A stretch of 64,000 nucleotides of DNA, taken from assembly GCF_016767715.1 (NCBI RefSeq), contig NZ_CP050145.1:3906001-3970000 (forward strand), written 5' to 3'. Each line of letters opens with the position of its first letter. Position 1 is the first letter of the stretch. Of the stretch, positions 19,588 through 30,472 are shown one piece after another. The DNA is from Mycobacteroides chelonae. GTDB taxonomy: Bacteria; Actinomycetota; Actinomycetes; Mycobacteriales; Mycobacteriaceae. Below the pieces are notes generated by a model. The model made no database searches. It was not told where the DNA came from and saw only the letters and a program-made list of their open reading frames with translations. Position numbers and translations under genes: made by a program.

Positions 19588-20127
19588 TCACTTACCTGTC
19601 TTTCCGACCTTGCGGCGGATCTGCTCACCCTCGTAGCGAATGCCCTTGCCCTTGTAGGGGTCGGGGCGACGCAGGCGGCGGATGTTGGCCGAGATCTGGC
19701 CAACCTTCTGCTTGTCGATTCCGCTGACCGAGAACTTGGTGGGGGTCTCGACCGCGAACGTGATGCCCTCAGGCGCCTCGATCAGCACCGGGTGGCTGTA
19801 ACCGAGCGCGAACTCCAGGTTCGATCCCTTGGCGACGACGCGGTAGCCCACGCCGAAGATCTCCATCTTGGTGGTGTAACCCTGTGTCACACCGGTCACC
19901 AGGTTGGCGATCAGGGTGCGGGACAACCCGTGCAGCGAGCGGTTGCGCCGCTCGTCATCGGGACGGGTCACCACGATGGCGCCATCGTCGTTGCGCGAGA
20001 CCGCAATCGGCTCGCTCACTGTCAGTTCCAGAGTGCCCTTGGAACCCTTGACGGAGATGTTCTGGCCGTCGATGTTGACGTCCACTCCGGCGGGAACCAG
20101 CACTGGCTGCTTTCCAATACGCGACAT
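19588..20127 (-). CDS. rplF: 50S ribosomal protein L6
   Basis: 179 residues. Binds 23S rRNA near the factor-binding site. N-terminal MSRIGKQPV and the C-terminal signature [14 protein letters not shown] are intact. 15 bases after rpsH. Confidence 0.97.
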   Translation of the reverse strand: MSRIGKQPVLVPAGVDVNIDGQNISVKGSKGTLELTVSEPIAVSRNDDGAIVVTRPDDERRNRSLHGLSRTLIANLVTGVTQGYTTKMEIFGVGYRVVAKGSNLEFALGYSHPVLIEAPEGITFAVETPTKFSVSGIDKQKVGQISANIRRLRRPDPYKGKGIRYEGEQIRRKVGKTGK

Positions 20128-20142
20128 GTTTCTAGTCCTCCC

Positions 20143-20541
20143 TTACCAGACGTACGCGAGGACTTCGCCGCCCACGCCCTGTCGGGCCGCCTGGCGGTCG
20201 GTGAGCAGACCAGTGGACGTGGAGATGATCGCCACGCCAAGGCCACCGAGAACCTTGGGCAGATTGGTGGATTTTGCGTACACACGCAGACCGGGCTTCG
20301 AGACGCGGCGCAGTCCGGCGATGCTGCGCTCACGGCTGGGGCCGTACTTGAGCGAGACAACCAGGCTCTTGCCCACGCGGGCGTCCTCGGTGCGGTAATC
20401 GGTGATGTAGCCCTCGCGCTTGAGGATCTCGGCGATGTTGGCCTTGATCTTCGAGTGCGGAAGGGTCACCTCATCGTGGTATGCCGAGTTGGCATTGCGC
20501 AGACGTGTCAGAAAGTCTGCGATCGGATCAGTCATAGTCAT
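20143..20541 (-). CDS. rpsH: 30S ribosomal protein S8
   Basis: 132 residues from ATG at 20541 ([13 protein letters not shown]), matching the family start and the mycobacterial length; an in-frame ATG 12 bases upstream is less likely. 16S rRNA-binding protein that represses the spc operon in E. coli. Here it is the first gene of its segment, behind a leader of about 210 bases and its own candidate promoter, and separated from rpsZ by about 6.8 kb. Confidence 0.95.
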   Translation of the reverse strand: MTMTDPIADFLTRLRNANSAYHDEVTLPHSKIKANIAEILKREGYITDYRTEDARVGKSLVVSLKYGPSRERSIAGLRRVSKPGLRVYAKSTNLPKVLGGLGVAIISTSTGLLTDRQAARQGVGGEVLAYVW

Positions 20542-20759
20542 GACAGAGTCCATCAACCTTTCTCGCCGCGGTTCCCATACAGCACGCTCGTACTGGTTCC
20601 CGTAAAGGGCCTGGTACATCCCGTGGTGGGCCTACTGCGAAGTGATCTTCCGTATCTGACCGGGTTCGGTCAGGGGTCGTGCATCGATAGTGCGATCCAT
20701 GGAGTCTGAAAGCACATACCGACCGGCCATAGGCGAAACACAGCCCAGGCAACCGGTCA
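20542..20759 (-). ncRNA. Predicted 5' leader of the rpsH-rplO transcript
   Basis: About 210 bases between the candidate -10 box and rpsH, without a plausible gene. Possible site of S8-type feedback control, but I could not fold it reliably and saw no clear S8-box helix. Confidence 0.25.
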
Positions 20760-20788
20760 AGTGTAGGTGACCTGGACGTACCGACCAA
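20760..20788 (-). promoter_or_regulatory. Candidate promoter of the rpsH segment
   Basis: On the minus strand TTGGTC (20783-20788), 17-base spacer, TACACT (20760-20765). The bases TCACCTACACT around the -10 box also occur in the candidate rplN promoter. It sits just after the stop of the upstream secreted protein. Confidence 0.5.
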
Positions 20789-20803
20789 ATCGACGGCGGC
20801 AGG

Positions 20804-21295
20804 TCAGCCGGTCGGTGTCAGCGTGAATGGCAGCCAGTAGGTGCCCGGTCCGTCGTCGGGGCATCCCGGCTCCCCCACGGTGAACGTGCGCTCGCCCGAA
20901 AAGCTGCCATCGCCGTTCGGGACCAGGAAGTCGGACCGGGCCGCGATCACCGCGCCGCCATCGCCGCAGTGGAACGGATAGTCCGAGGCCGATTCCCATC
21001 GATCGTCATTCCACCGGTAGTCGAACAGTGCGGGCGCATCGGGATTGTCGGCAAGCTCGGCCAGCCGCAACCAATGCGCGACACAGCCCTGCGCGCCGCA
21101 GGTGGTGGTGAAGCTCGCAGCCTGGGTCGAGGGCTCCGAGGCATCGGGCCTGCCCTCGAATGTCTGCCGCGAATGGTCCAGGTAGGTGTCGTAAGTGCCG
21201 TACAGCGGCACCGGCTCGGGCCGGTCGGCATGCGCCACCGCGGCACCGCCCAATGCCGTGACGACCGCGAGCGCCAGCACGCTGTACCTGCGCAT
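20804..21295 (-). CDS. Small secreted protein of unknown function
   Basis: 163 residues with a clear Sec signal peptide (hydrophobic 5-20, AHA cleavage near residue 23). The mature part is acidic and has four cysteines, two close together (TTCGAQGC) and two distal (HCGDG, EPGCPDD), probably two disulfides. Trp and Pro rich. No domain recognised. 57 bases after gdhA on the same strand. Confidence 0.7.
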   Translation of the reverse strand: MRRYSVLALAVVTALGGAAVAHADRPEPVPLYGTYDTYLDHSRQTFEGRPDASEPSTQAASFTTTCGAQGCVAHWLRLAELADNPDAPALFDYRWNDDRWESASDYPFHCGDGGAVIAARSDFLVPNGDGSFSGERTFTVGEPGCPDDGPGTYWLPFTLTPTG

Positions 21296-21352
21296 ATGTC
21301 ACTGATAACAAAGCACATGCACGGCCGGGGCCGAACCGCCGAACACGGTTTC

Positions 21353-22735
<1,383 letters not shown>

Positions 22736-22762
22736 CTAACCAAGCGGCATAAGACCGCGAGG

Positions 22763-23302
22763 CTAGGCCGCAGGTGCGGGCGCGGTGGCCAGTGCGTTGC
22801 CCTTGATCGTGTAGAAGAACGTGCCCTGTTCGGTCTGCGTCCTGATCAGGCCCGGTCCGGCAGCCTCGGGATGCCCGTCGACCACTCCGACACGCGACAA
22901 CTTGGGGTTGGTGCCCACCGCGTGCCAGATCGCCCATTTTCCGTCCTTGACGCGCGCATCCACCTGAACCAGCAGATCGTCACGCCCGTCCTGGTCGATG
23001 TCGAGCAGCTCGACATCGGCGTTGCCGAGGAAGCCCTTGAAGGGCTCGGAGATCGTCTGCACGACCTTCCCATCCGCAGCACGCACTGTGACGGTGGTGG
23101 TTGCCCCTTCGGGCTGAGGTGTGCTGCTCGTCTCGAAGCGCAGCCCCAGCTGATCAGTGGACTGCAGCACCCCGGGATCCGCGCTGGCCACACCGGGAAG
23201 CGCCACAAGCGCCAGCGCTGCGAGCGCCGCGACGCCGGTGGTGCGCAACCGCGCCTTGCTGATTTCTCGTCGACCCTGCGAGACCTGCATCGGTGTGTCC
23301 AT
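22763..23302 (-). CDS. Secreted FG-GAP-like small protein
   Basis: Up to 179 residues; the start is uncertain (ATG at 23302, or the later ATG at 23287). A signal peptide runs to about residue 41 (GVASADP). The mature part carries DVELLDIDQDGRDDLLVQVD, a D-x-D-x-D-G loop like that in the two lipoproteins at 14027-16418, and repeats of that strand pattern. Probably an extracytoplasmic Ca-binding beta-blade protein. No other domain seen. Confidence 0.65.
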   Translation of the reverse strand: MDTPMQVSQGRREISKARLRTTGVAALAALALVALPGVASADPGVLQSTDQLGLRFETSSTPQPEGATTTVTVRAADGKVVQTISEPFKGFLGNADVELLDIDQDGRDDLLVQVDARVKDGKWAIWHAVGTNPKLSRVGVVDGHPEAAGPGLIRTQTEQGTFFYTIKGNALATAPAPAA

Positions 23303-23305
23303 TCG

Positions 23306-23527
23306 TCATATTTGCTCAGACATGATTTCTTCGACCCCTCTCGCTAACCAACCCTCCAGATCAGCGAGTTTGTCGAGCCACTGCCGGACTATCAGCAATG
23401 TGGCCTCACAAAGGTATACCAGCTGGACCGCCGCCGCTAACTCAGCCATTCGTTGCGAGATGCGCAACACTGCGCAGAGAACTCCAGCACAGGCCACAGC
23501 CCCGCAACGTTCCTGGCCTGCTGACAC
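23306..23527 (-). CDS. Doubtful small helical ORF
   Basis: 73 residues at most. A helical, leucine/alanine-rich segment (MAELAAAVQLVYLCEATLL) and an acidic end. It stops three bases before the secreted protein start, which would suit an operon, but GC is lower than in neighbours and no ribosome binding site is clear. Could be chance. Confidence 0.2.
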   Translation of the reverse strand: MSAGQERCGAVACAGVLCAVLRISQRMAELAAAVQLVYLCEATLLIVRQWLDKLADLEGWLARGVEEIMSEQI

Positions 23528-23701
23528 ACACCAGGCGCTGAATCGATAGCAAAGTGTCCGACTACCCGGGCCGCATTCGACAGAGGCGCGAGCGCCGGTT
23601 CACCGGAACTCGCTGGCACAGCGGCGAAGGTTGCTGAGTCAGAATCGGACGAGCCGCCGAAGGTGTGCCGGGACACCACCGGTGACGGCGCGCGTGTCGA
23701 C
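23528..23701. other. Intergenic stretch, nothing recognised
   Basis: With the doubtful ORF next to it, a stretch of 399 bases (23303-23701) between the secreted protein and the acyltransferase stop. Lower GC than its surroundings. No RNA gene, terminator hairpin or repeat was evident. Confidence 0.4.
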
Positions 23702-25717
23702 TCACGGGCGGGCGCGTTCAGCGATGAGACGCGCGAATTCCGGCTGCAGCCGTTGAGCTTCGCCCACGGTGATGTGTCCGCCGTCGCGCGCCACCCACCG
23801 AGAATCGATGTTGGTGCGACATACGCCATCCGGACAGACCACCGGCCCCAGGTCGATGGTGGACACCCCGACGAGCCCCTGGGCGGCACGCTGCTCGGCG
23901 GTCGCAGCCGTGTTCTGCTGGCGCCGAACTTCTGCCAGCGCCTCGGAGCGACCGCAGCGGGTGGGCGACAGCCAGACCTCGTACCCCGGGCACTTGTACA
24001 GATCCCAGTTCACGAAGTGCGGCAAGGTACTCACCACCACGACGGGGACACGCGCCTCCGATAGCTTCTGCAACACCGCGGCCATACCCAGCTGCCACAA
24101 CCGGCCCTTACCGGCGTCATCAGTGATCCATTCCTGCGTATCTGGAAGCCGGAACCGCACATGTTGATCGGCCAGGAAGTAGTCACTGGAGGCGGAAGCG
24201 ATCACCACGAGGCCCGGCTGGACGCCTGCCAACGCACTCGTCCAACGCTGTACGAAGTCGGTGCAGCCGGGCGGCGACGGATCCAGCACGAGCTCCACGA
24301 AAGGGCAGGCGGCGTTTGTCGCGAGAAGCATCGACCGGTTTTGCTGCGTCGCCGCCGGGACGAGCGCCTCGGCGAACTGTCCGGCATTGGAATCGCCGAC
24401 GAGGACGACCGACCGCGAATCGACATCCGCGCCTTGGGGCCACAGACAGTCCAGACGGGTCTTTTCGGCATCCGGCATGTTGCCGACGCACCCTCTGCCG
24501 ACATCCAGATGGGCTGCCCGCTGCGCACGCGCGTCGCGAATCTCCGGTGTGGCTATCTGCGCGGCACCGAATGTCACAGCCGAAACGAAGACCGCCACAC
24601 CGACCGACGCCGCCGCGAGTCGCGGCGCGCGAAGATCGGCCAGTTTCCGTCCCGTCCGGATCGGGTCCTCGACATACCGTTTGGACAACCAGGCCGGAAG
24701 CAACGAGAGCACGCCCACGCTGGGCACCAGCCATCGGTGCTCGGCGCCGAGCAGATTGTTGACGAAAACGATGAGCGGCCAGTGCCACAGGTACCAGCTG
24801 TAGGACAGATCCCCGATCCATTGCATCGGCGCCGACGACAGCCACCAGCCGACAGGCTGGCGCGACGGTACGGTCCCAGCGATGATCAGCAGGCCCACGC
24901 CCAGCACCGGGACCAGCGCATTGATTCCCGGAAAGGGGTCTGCCGCGGATATCGCAACGGCGCCCCAGGTGACGCCGGCCGCGCCGAGCGCCGCTATCGG
25001 TAACGCGACTCGGGTATCCCATCGGCGTATCCGGCTCTCCGCCAAGGCGATCAGCGCACCAACCCCGAACTCCCATGCGCGCGTAGGCGAGCTGTAGAAC
25101 GAGAAGGCCGCATTGTGCGCATGGAACGGGAGACCATCGCTGGCCGTCAGGTAGATCGCGAGCAGCAGCGATGCCACCGACAGCGCCAGAAGCAGTGAGA
25201 AGGTGACAACCAAGCGACTTGCCCGCCGACGGGCCGCCACGTAGGCGGCCAACGCCATCGTGGCCGGGAAGATGAGATAGAACTGCTCCTCGACCGCCAG
25301 CGACCAGGTGTGCAGGAACGGATTCATCGCCGCCGGCGCCGCGAAGTATCCGGAGGGCTCCAGGAAAAGCACCGCGTTCGAGACGAATAGGGCTGCGGCG
25401 GCGGCCGTTCGTGCGGCGACCTGCATTGACCCCAGCGGACTTTGGATGACTGCGGCGATCGGCAGCACCACGACGATCAACAGGGCGAGCGCGGGCAGCA
25501 GACGGCGTACCCGGCGCGCATAGAAGCGACGCAGATCGATGTGGTCCGTCCGGTCGGTCTCGCGCAGCAGCAGACGGGTGATCACAAATCCGGAGATGAC
25601 GAAGAAGACATCGACGCCGATGAATCCACCGGGAACCGGCAGACCGCTGTGATAGGCGACCACCAGCAGAACGGCTACCGCCCGCAAACCTTGAATATCT
25701 CGCCGGCGGTCAACCAC
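23702..25717 (-). CDS. OafA-type membrane acyltransferase with SGNH domain
   Basis: 671 residues. Residues 1-350 form an acyltransferase_3 domain of about ten membrane helices, with the conserved opening RRDIQGLRAVAVLLVVAYHSG including its His, and SWYLWHWPLI. Residues about 420-671 form an SGNH hydrolase domain: VVLVGDSNAGQ with the catalytic Ser, and late DGGHITVGEA carrying the His. Such proteins O-acetylate or acylate surface glycans or peptidoglycan; the substrate is unknown. GTG start at 25717 follows TAGACT by six bases, a leaderless pattern. Confidence 0.85.
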   Translation of the reverse strand: MVDRRRDIQGLRAVAVLLVVAYHSGLPVPGGFIGVDVFFVISGFVITRLLLRETDRTDHIDLRRFYARRVRRLLPALALLIVVVLPIAAVIQSPLGSMQVAARTAAAAALFVSNAVLFLEPSGYFAAPAAMNPFLHTWSLAVEEQFYLIFPATMALAAYVAARRRASRLVVTFSLLLALSVASLLLAIYLTASDGLPFHAHNAAFSFYSSPTRAWEFGVGALIALAESRIRRWDTRVALPIAALGAAGVTWGAVAISAADPFPGINALVPVLGVGLLIIAGTVPSRQPVGWWLSSAPMQWIGDLSYSWYLWHWPLIVFVNNLLGAEHRWLVPSVGVLSLLPAWLSKRYVEDPIRTGRKLADLRAPRLAAASVGVAVFVSAVTFGAAQIATPEIRDARAQRAAHLDVGRGCVGNMPDAEKTRLDCLWPQGADVDSRSVVLVGDSNAGQFAEALVPAATQQNRSMLLATNAACPFVELVLDPSPPGCTDFVQRWTSALAGVQPGLVVIASASSDYFLADQHVRFRLPDTQEWITDDAGKGRLWQLGMAAVLQKLSEARVPVVVVSTLPHFVNWDLYKCPGYEVWLSPTRCGRSEALAEVRRQQNTAATAEQRAAQGLVGVSTIDLGPVVCPDGVCRTNIDSRWVARDGGHITVGEAQRLQPEFARLIAERARP

Positions 25718-25723
25718 CGGCTG

Positions 25724-25729
25724 AGTCTA
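25724..25729 (-). promoter_or_regulatory. Candidate -10 box for leaderless acyltransferase gene
   Basis: TAGACT on the minus strand, six bases before the GTG start at 25717. Confidence 0.45.
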
Positions 25730-25765
25730 GATGACGAGCGTTCCCAGATCGGCCTGCAGCGGCGG

Positions 25766-27298
25766 CTACCGCCAGTACCCGCACTGATGGCTGTCGGCGA
25801 AGCCCGCCATCGGCTTGGGCGCCGGTGGCGCCAGACGCAGGAACGCACCTCCAGGCACATATTTGGGCCATTCCGGCTGACCGCTGCCGTTAGGATTCCC
25901 GATCTTCACGAACTGTGCCCAGTAGGTGATCATCTGCGTAGACAGGGCCGCCGATTCCTGACTTAACGGTCTGGACAGATCGAACAGGTAACCCAATTCC
26001 GAACCGTGCGAGGCGCCCAACGGCAACGGCGCGCCTTGATACTGCTGCTCTACCGGCGCGGCGGGGTCAGCGAATTCGTAGGCGTACACCGGCGCCTTCC
26101 TGACCAGGGCCTCGGCCATATCGAGGGTCGGGCACGCGTAGCTGTTGTCGGTGTCGATCGCCGCCAGCGCGGCGAGCACGTTCCCGCCGTAGGCAGACAA
26201 GGGATATCGCCGTCCGAGTTCGGTGGCGCGGTCCGCGTACTTGCTTTCCAGCGCACGTTGATACTCCTCGGCGCCGGGCACGGGCTTGTGCTGATACTGC
26301 TGGGCCTCGAACACCGTGGCCTCGTTGGCGTTACTGCCGATGAGGACGGGCACGGGAGACGACAGGCCGCTGGTGAACGCGTCCAGCGGCGGCGCCGGAA
26401 GCTCCGGTGTCCCGGTCACCGGGCTCACCGGCAGTCCGATGCCGGTGAACTGTGGCGAATCCCGCAGCGCATCAACCGATAACGCGCGCAAGCACGCGGC
26501 AAAACCGGGCCCGGCCGGGCAACCCACGTCGGCCGCATAGGCGGTGCTGTCACGGACGGCGGACGAGACGGGGGCCTGAGCCTGGCACGGGGCACTCTCC
26601 ATGATGGCCGACCGGAACAGCCCGGAGGCCTTCGGCGCCACCATCAGATCGCATACCGATACGCCGCCCGCCGATTGGCCACCGATGGTTACCTGACCGG
26701 GATCACCACCGAACGCGGCGATGTTGTCACGCACCCAGCGCAGCGCCGCCTCCTGATCCAGCAATCCGTAGTTGCCGATCACCTCGGACAGGCCCGGCGC
26801 GGCCAGGAATCCCAGCGTCCCCAGCCGGTAATTGATGGTGACGACGGCAATCCCGCCCTGGACGGCCAGTTTTCGCGCGTTGTAGCCGACACCGTTACCG
26901 GCGATGAAGGCACCGCCGTGAATCCACACCAGCACCGGCACCTTCCCCTGGGTGTGGCGCGGCATCGTGACGTTGAGGACCAGGCAGTCCTCGCTCTGGG
27001 TCAGATCGCTCTCGGCCCCAGGCTGCGGGCATTCGACGCCCGGGCCCGTCGCATCGCGGGTGTCCGACCACGGCTCGACGGGTTCTGGCTCGGTGAACCG
27101 TCGCGGGCCGACCGGCGGCGCCGCGTATGGAATAGCGGTGAAGACACGCACCTCGTCGTCGATGTGGCCGCGCACCGCGCCCGCACGGGTGTTGACGATC
27201 GTCGGGTCCGCGGCTGTGGTGGGACTGCATGCCACGACGGCTGCCAGGAGCATCAGCACAGCCAATAGCAACCGCGTCATGTCTCGCTTCTCGGGCAC
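25766..27298 (-). CDS. Type B carboxylesterase lipoprotein
   Basis: 510 residues. Signal peptide with lipobox VVAC, Cys24, so probably anchored outside the membrane. Alpha/beta hydrolase of the cholinesterase-like family: oxyanion segment HGGAF at 128-132, nucleophile Ser209 in GGQSAGG, SEDCLVLNV near 102-110, and late GASHGSELGY supplying the catalytic His. Hydrolyses carboxyl esters; substrate unknown. GTG at 27298 follows TACGCT by seven bases; ATG at 27280 is an alternative start. Confidence 0.88.
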   Translation of the reverse strand: MPEKRDMTRLLLAVLMLLAAVVACSPTTAADPTIVNTRAGAVRGHIDDEVRVFTAIPYAAPPVGPRRFTEPEPVEPWSDTRDATGPGVECPQPGAESDLTQSEDCLVLNVTMPRHTQGKVPVLVWIHGGAFIAGNGVGYNARKLAVQGGIAVVTINYRLGTLGFLAAPGLSEVIGNYGLLDQEAALRWVRDNIAAFGGDPGQVTIGGQSAGGVSVCDLMVAPKASGLFRSAIMESAPCQAQAPVSSAVRDSTAYAADVGCPAGPGFAACLRALSVDALRDSPQFTGIGLPVSPVTGTPELPAPPLDAFTSGLSSPVPVLIGSNANEATVFEAQQYQHKPVPGAEEYQRALESKYADRATELGRRYPLSAYGGNVLAALAAIDTDNSYACPTLDMAEALVRKAPVYAYEFADPAAPVEQQYQGAPLPLGASHGSELGYLFDLSRPLSQESAALSTQMITYWAQFVKIGNPNGSGQPEWPKYVPGGAFLRLAPPAPKPMAGFADSHQCGYWR

Positions 27299-27305
27299 GG
27301 GCGCA

Positions 27306-27311
27306 AGCGTA
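27306..27311 (-). promoter_or_regulatory. Candidate -10 box for the carboxylesterase gene
   Basis: TACGCT on the minus strand, seven bases before GTG at 27298. Confidence 0.35.
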
Positions 27312-27344
27312 ATGGCCTGAAGGTCCGGACCGCTGGAGAGACGA

Positions 27345-27379
27345 CAATAGGCCGGGACTCGATGAGTCCCGGCCTATTG
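27345..27379 (-). terminator. Hairpin terminator after rpsZ
   Basis: Perfect 16-base arms 27345-27360 and 27364-27379 with a three-base loop, ten bases after the rpsZ stop. The following T tract is weak, but the position and stem strength fit transcription termination. Confidence 0.65.
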
Positions 27380-27388
27380 ATCAGTGGC

Positions 27389-27574
27389 TTACCAGCTGCT
27401 CTTGTGAATGCCTGGCAGCTCGCCGGCGTGTGCCATCTCCCGCAGGCAGATTCGGCACAGGCCGAACTTGCGGAACACGGCATGCGGACGGCCACACCGG
27501 TTGCACCGGGTGTACGCGCGCACGGCGAACTTGGGCTTCTTGGCGGCCTTGTTGACCAGAGCCTTCTTTGCCAT
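27389..27574 (-). CDS. rpsZ: 30S ribosomal protein S14, zinc-binding type
   Basis: 61 residues from ATG at 27574. The two CxxC pairs (RCNRC and LCRIC) mark the zinc-dependent C+ form; mycobacteria usually keep a zinc-free copy elsewhere under zinc-repressed control. Follows rplE by one base. Last gene of its segment; in most relatives rpsH follows directly. Confidence 0.96.
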   Translation of the reverse strand: MAKKALVNKAAKKPKFAVRAYTRCNRCGRPHAVFRKFGLCRICLREMAHAGELPGIHKSSW

Positions 27575-27575
27575 A

Positions 27576-28139
27576 TCAGTTCTCCTTGAAGGGGAAGCCG
27601 AGCTGGCGCAGCAGGGCCCGTCCCTCGTCGTCGTTGGTCGCCGAGGTGACGACGGTGATGTCCATGCCCCGCGGGCGGTCGATGGAGTCCACGTCGATCT
27701 CGTGGAACATCGACTGCTCGGTGAGACCGAAGGTGTAGTTGCCCTTGCCGTCGAACTGCTTGGGCGACAGACCGCGGAAGTCGCGGATACGCGGCAGTGC
27801 GATGGACACGAGACGGTCCAGGAACTCCCACATGCGGTCGCCGCGCAGCGTGACTCGGGCGCCGATCGGCATGCCTTCACGCAGCTTGAACTGTGCGATG
27901 GACTTGCGAGCCTTGCGGATCTCCGGCTTCTGGCCGGTGATCGCGGCCAGGTCGGTGACGGCGCCGTTGATGAGCTTGGCGTCACGCGCAGCGTCGCCGA
28001 CACCCATGTTGACGACAACCTTCACGACGCCCGGGATCTGCATCACGTTGGCGTACTTGAACTCGTCGTTCAGCGCGGTCTTGATCTCTTCGCGGTAGCG
28101 AGTCTTCAGACGGGGCTGTGCGTTTTCGGTAGTGGTCAT
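27576..28139 (-). CDS. rplE: 50S ribosomal protein L5
   Basis: 187 residues. Binds 5S rRNA and contacts the P-site tRNA. Segments [19 protein letters not shown] and [20 protein letters not shown] are conserved. Shares one base with rplX. Confidence 0.97.
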   Translation of the reverse strand: MTTTENAQPRLKTRYREEIKTALNDEFKYANVMQIPGVVKVVVNMGVGDAARDAKLINGAVTDLAAITGQKPEIRKARKSIAQFKLREGMPIGARVTLRGDRMWEFLDRLVSIALPRIRDFRGLSPKQFDGKGNYTFGLTEQSMFHEIDVDSIDRPRGMDITVVTSATNDDEGRALLRQLGFPFKEN

Positions 28140-28456
28140 CAGATGTCCTTCCCGTTGCGGCGGGAGATGCGGACCTTCTTGCCGGTCTCTTCGTCGATGC
28201 GGTAGCCGATACGAGTGGGCTTGCCGTCGGAGTCGATCACCATCACGTTCGACACGTGGATGGCGGCCTCCTGGGTAACAATCCCACCGGACTGCGCGCC
28301 ACGCTCATTTGCCGACTGTGCGGTGTGCTTCTTGATGCGGTTCACGCCCTCGACGAGGACACGGTTGCGCTCCGGGTAGGCCGCGATGACCTTGCCCTTG
28401 GCGCCCTTGTCCTTGCCGGCGATGACGAGAACGGTGTCGCCCTTGTGCACCTTCAT
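28139..28456 (-). CDS. rplX: 50S ribosomal protein L24
   Basis: 105 residues. Early assembly protein with the KOW motif at the N-terminus ([19 protein letters not shown]). Immediately follows rplN. Confidence 0.97.
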   Translation of the reverse strand: MKVHKGDTVLVIAGKDKGAKGKVIAAYPERNRVLVEGVNRIKKHTAQSANERGAQSGGIVTQEAAIHVSNVMVIDSDGKPTRIGYRIDEETGKKVRISRRNGKDI

Positions 28457-28825
28457 TTACAGCACCTCCGGGGCGAGCGAAACGATCTTCATGAACTTCT
28501 TGTCGCGAAGCTCGCGACCGACGGGCCCGAAGATACGGGTACCACGCGGGTCATTGTCGGCCTTGATGATGACGGCGGCGTTCTCATCGAACTTGATGTA
28601 GCTGCCATCCGGGCGGCGACGCTCTTTGACGGTACGGACTACGACGGCCTTGACGACGTCACCACGCTTGACGGTGCCTCCGGGGATGGCGTCCTTGACG
28701 GTCGCCACAATGATGTCCCCGATCCCGGCATAGCGTCGCGACGAGCCACCGAGCACGCGGATGCACAAGATTTCCTTGGCACCGGTGTTGTCGGCGACCT
28801 TCAGCCGTGACTCCTGCTGAATCAC
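28457..28825 (-). CDS. rplN: 50S ribosomal protein L14
   Basis: 122 residues, standard length. Start [19 protein letters not shown] and end [11 protein letters not shown] are family-typical. First gene of the rplN-rplX-rplE-rpsZ segment, separated from rpsQ by about 3.8 kb. Confidence 0.97.
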   Translation of the reverse strand: MIQQESRLKVADNTGAKEILCIRVLGGSSRRYAGIGDIIVATVKDAIPGGTVKRGDVVKAVVVRTVKERRRPDGSYIKFDENAAVIIKADNDPRGTRIFGPVGRELRDKKFMKIVSLAPEVL

Positions 28826-28982
28826 TGGTCTCTCCTACGTGACCTGGAAGTGGATGTGTGCCGGATTCCGACCCGACACACGCGGTCATGTTGTCTTCAG
28901 GGCGCGCGCCATCCCCGGGTTTTCACCTGGTGGGAATGCCTACCTGCCCCAGGGCGCCCAGCACCCACAAGACAACCGCCCT

Positions 28983-29012
28983 AGTGTAGGTGAACCCGCA
29001 GGTCGGATACAA
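28983..29012 (-). promoter_or_regulatory. Candidate promoter of the rplN segment
   Basis: On the minus strand TTGTAT (29007-29012), 18-base spacer, TACACT (28983-28988), leaving a leader of about 150 bases before rplN. The -10 neighbourhood TCACCTACACT is shared with the rpsH promoter. The whole gap 28826-29119 holds no gene. Confidence 0.5.
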
Positions 29013-29119
29013 ATCCGAGCCACCGCACCCGCTCCCCTCGCCGACTCCCCTCGCCGAAACCTTGGTTCTGGCGGATTCGTCTCGCACATTCTCGCCACAA
29101 CCTCGGTCTCGACGGGGTG

Positions 29120-30466
29120 CTACCGATTGAAAGCCGAGCCCTGCTCGCGGTCCAGATAGGTATCGCCCTTGTTCTTCAGGAAGACCAGGTACACCACCAG
29201 CGATATCGCGATGCACACCGTGACGTAGGCGATGAACAGCGGCACCTGACCGTGCTCCTTGAGCGCCTGATAGATCAGTGGCGCGGTCCCGCCGAACACC
29301 GAATTCGCCAGCGCATAGCCGACCCCTACCCCGAGCGCGCGCACATGAGACGGAAAAAGCTCGGATTTCACCAGCGCATTGATCGAGGTGTATCCGGTCA
29401 GGATGACGTAAGCCCCGGCCACCAACAGAAACGATGCGATCGGCGACCGCGTCTGCGGCAGATACGTGATGAGGACATACGTGTAGACCACTCCCCCAAA
29501 GCCGAACCACAGCAGCAGCGGCTTGCGGCCCACCTTGTCGCTGATGAGTCCGCCGATGGGTTGCAGCAGCATGAGGAAGATCAGCCCCGCCAGATTGATC
29601 CAGGTGGCAGTCATGGCCTGGTCCTTATAGGCGGTCTTGACGATTGCCGGTGCGTTGACGCTGTACGTGTAGAACGCGAGAGTGCCGCCCATGGTGATGA
29701 GGAAGCACAGCAGCAGCGGTTTCCAGTACCGGGTGAGCAGCTCGCGCATCGACCCGGAGCTGGTGTCGGCACCGGCCTTGATGGCCGCGAGCTGCTCCTC
29801 GCTGAGCGATTCGTCCATGGTGCGCCGCAGCCAGTACACGACGATCGCGGCCACACCTCCTACGGCAAAGGCTATGCGCCAACCGAATTCGTGAACCTGA
29901 TCCTTGTCGAAGACGGTCAGGATGATCAGCAGCGTGAACTGGGCAAGCACATGGCCGCCGACCAATGTCACGTATTGGAACGACGAGAAGAACCCGCGCC
30001 GTTCGCGGGTGGCCGCCTCGGACATGTAGGTGGCTGAGGTGCCGTACTCGCCTCCCGTCGCGAAGCCCTGGACGAGCCTGCACAGGATCAGCACGATCGG
30101 TGCGGCCATTCCGATGCTGGTACGCGAAGGCACCAGGGCGATCACCATGGAGCACGCCGCCATCAGCGAGACGCTGATGGTCAGCGCGGCACGGCGGCCG
30201 TGCCGGTCGGCGAACCTGCCGAAGAACCACGACCCCAGGGGCCGCGTGATGAAGGTGACCGCGAAGATCGCGTACACGTAGACCGTTGAGTTCTCGTCGG
30301 TCTCATCGAAGAACTGCTTCTCGAAGTACATCGCGAAGACGGTGTAGACGTAGACGTCGTACCACTCGACGAGATTCCCGGAGGATCCTCTGATGGTGTT
30401 CCAGATGGCGCGGCGAGTGTCGGCCCGGCCCGATGGAGTTGGCGTGTGGGTACTCGAAACAGTCAT
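29120..30466 (-). CDS. MFS transporter, metabolite:H+ symporter (MHS) type
   Basis: 448 residues, about twelve membrane helices. MHS-family signs are GNLVEWYDVYVYTVFAMYFEKQFF at the first helix and the RRAALTISVSLMA loop with the GRFADRHGRR motif after helix 2. The family takes up organic acids such as 2-oxoglutarate, citrate or shikimate, and betaines; the substrate here is open. The ATG starts six bases after the cutinase stop, so both are probably on one transcript. Confidence 0.85.
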   Translation of the reverse strand: MTVSSTHTPTPSGRADTRRAIWNTIRGSSGNLVEWYDVYVYTVFAMYFEKQFFDETDENSTVYVYAIFAVTFITRPLGSWFFGRFADRHGRRAALTISVSLMAACSMVIALVPSRTSIGMAAPIVLILCRLVQGFATGGEYGTSATYMSEAATRERRGFFSSFQYVTLVGGHVLAQFTLLIILTVFDKDQVHEFGWRIAFAVGGVAAIVVYWLRRTMDESLSEEQLAAIKAGADTSSGSMRELLTRYWKPLLLCFLITMGGTLAFYTYSVNAPAIVKTAYKDQAMTATWINLAGLIFLMLLQPIGGLISDKVGRKPLLLWFGFGGVVYTYVLITYLPQTRSPIASFLLVAGAYVILTGYTSINALVKSELFPSHVRALGVGVGYALANSVFGGTAPLIYQALKEHGQVPLFIAYVTVCIAISLVVYLVFLKNKGDTYLDREQGSAFNR

Positions 30467-30472
30467 GCAGGC

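Noticed and set aside
19459-20709. 416-residue plus-strand open frame
   Set aside because: Antisense to rplR, rplF and rpsH.
23157-23549. Plus-strand 130-residue open frame in the low-GC gap
   Set aside because: Overlaps the signal peptide region of the secreted protein; no ribosome binding site or known motif.
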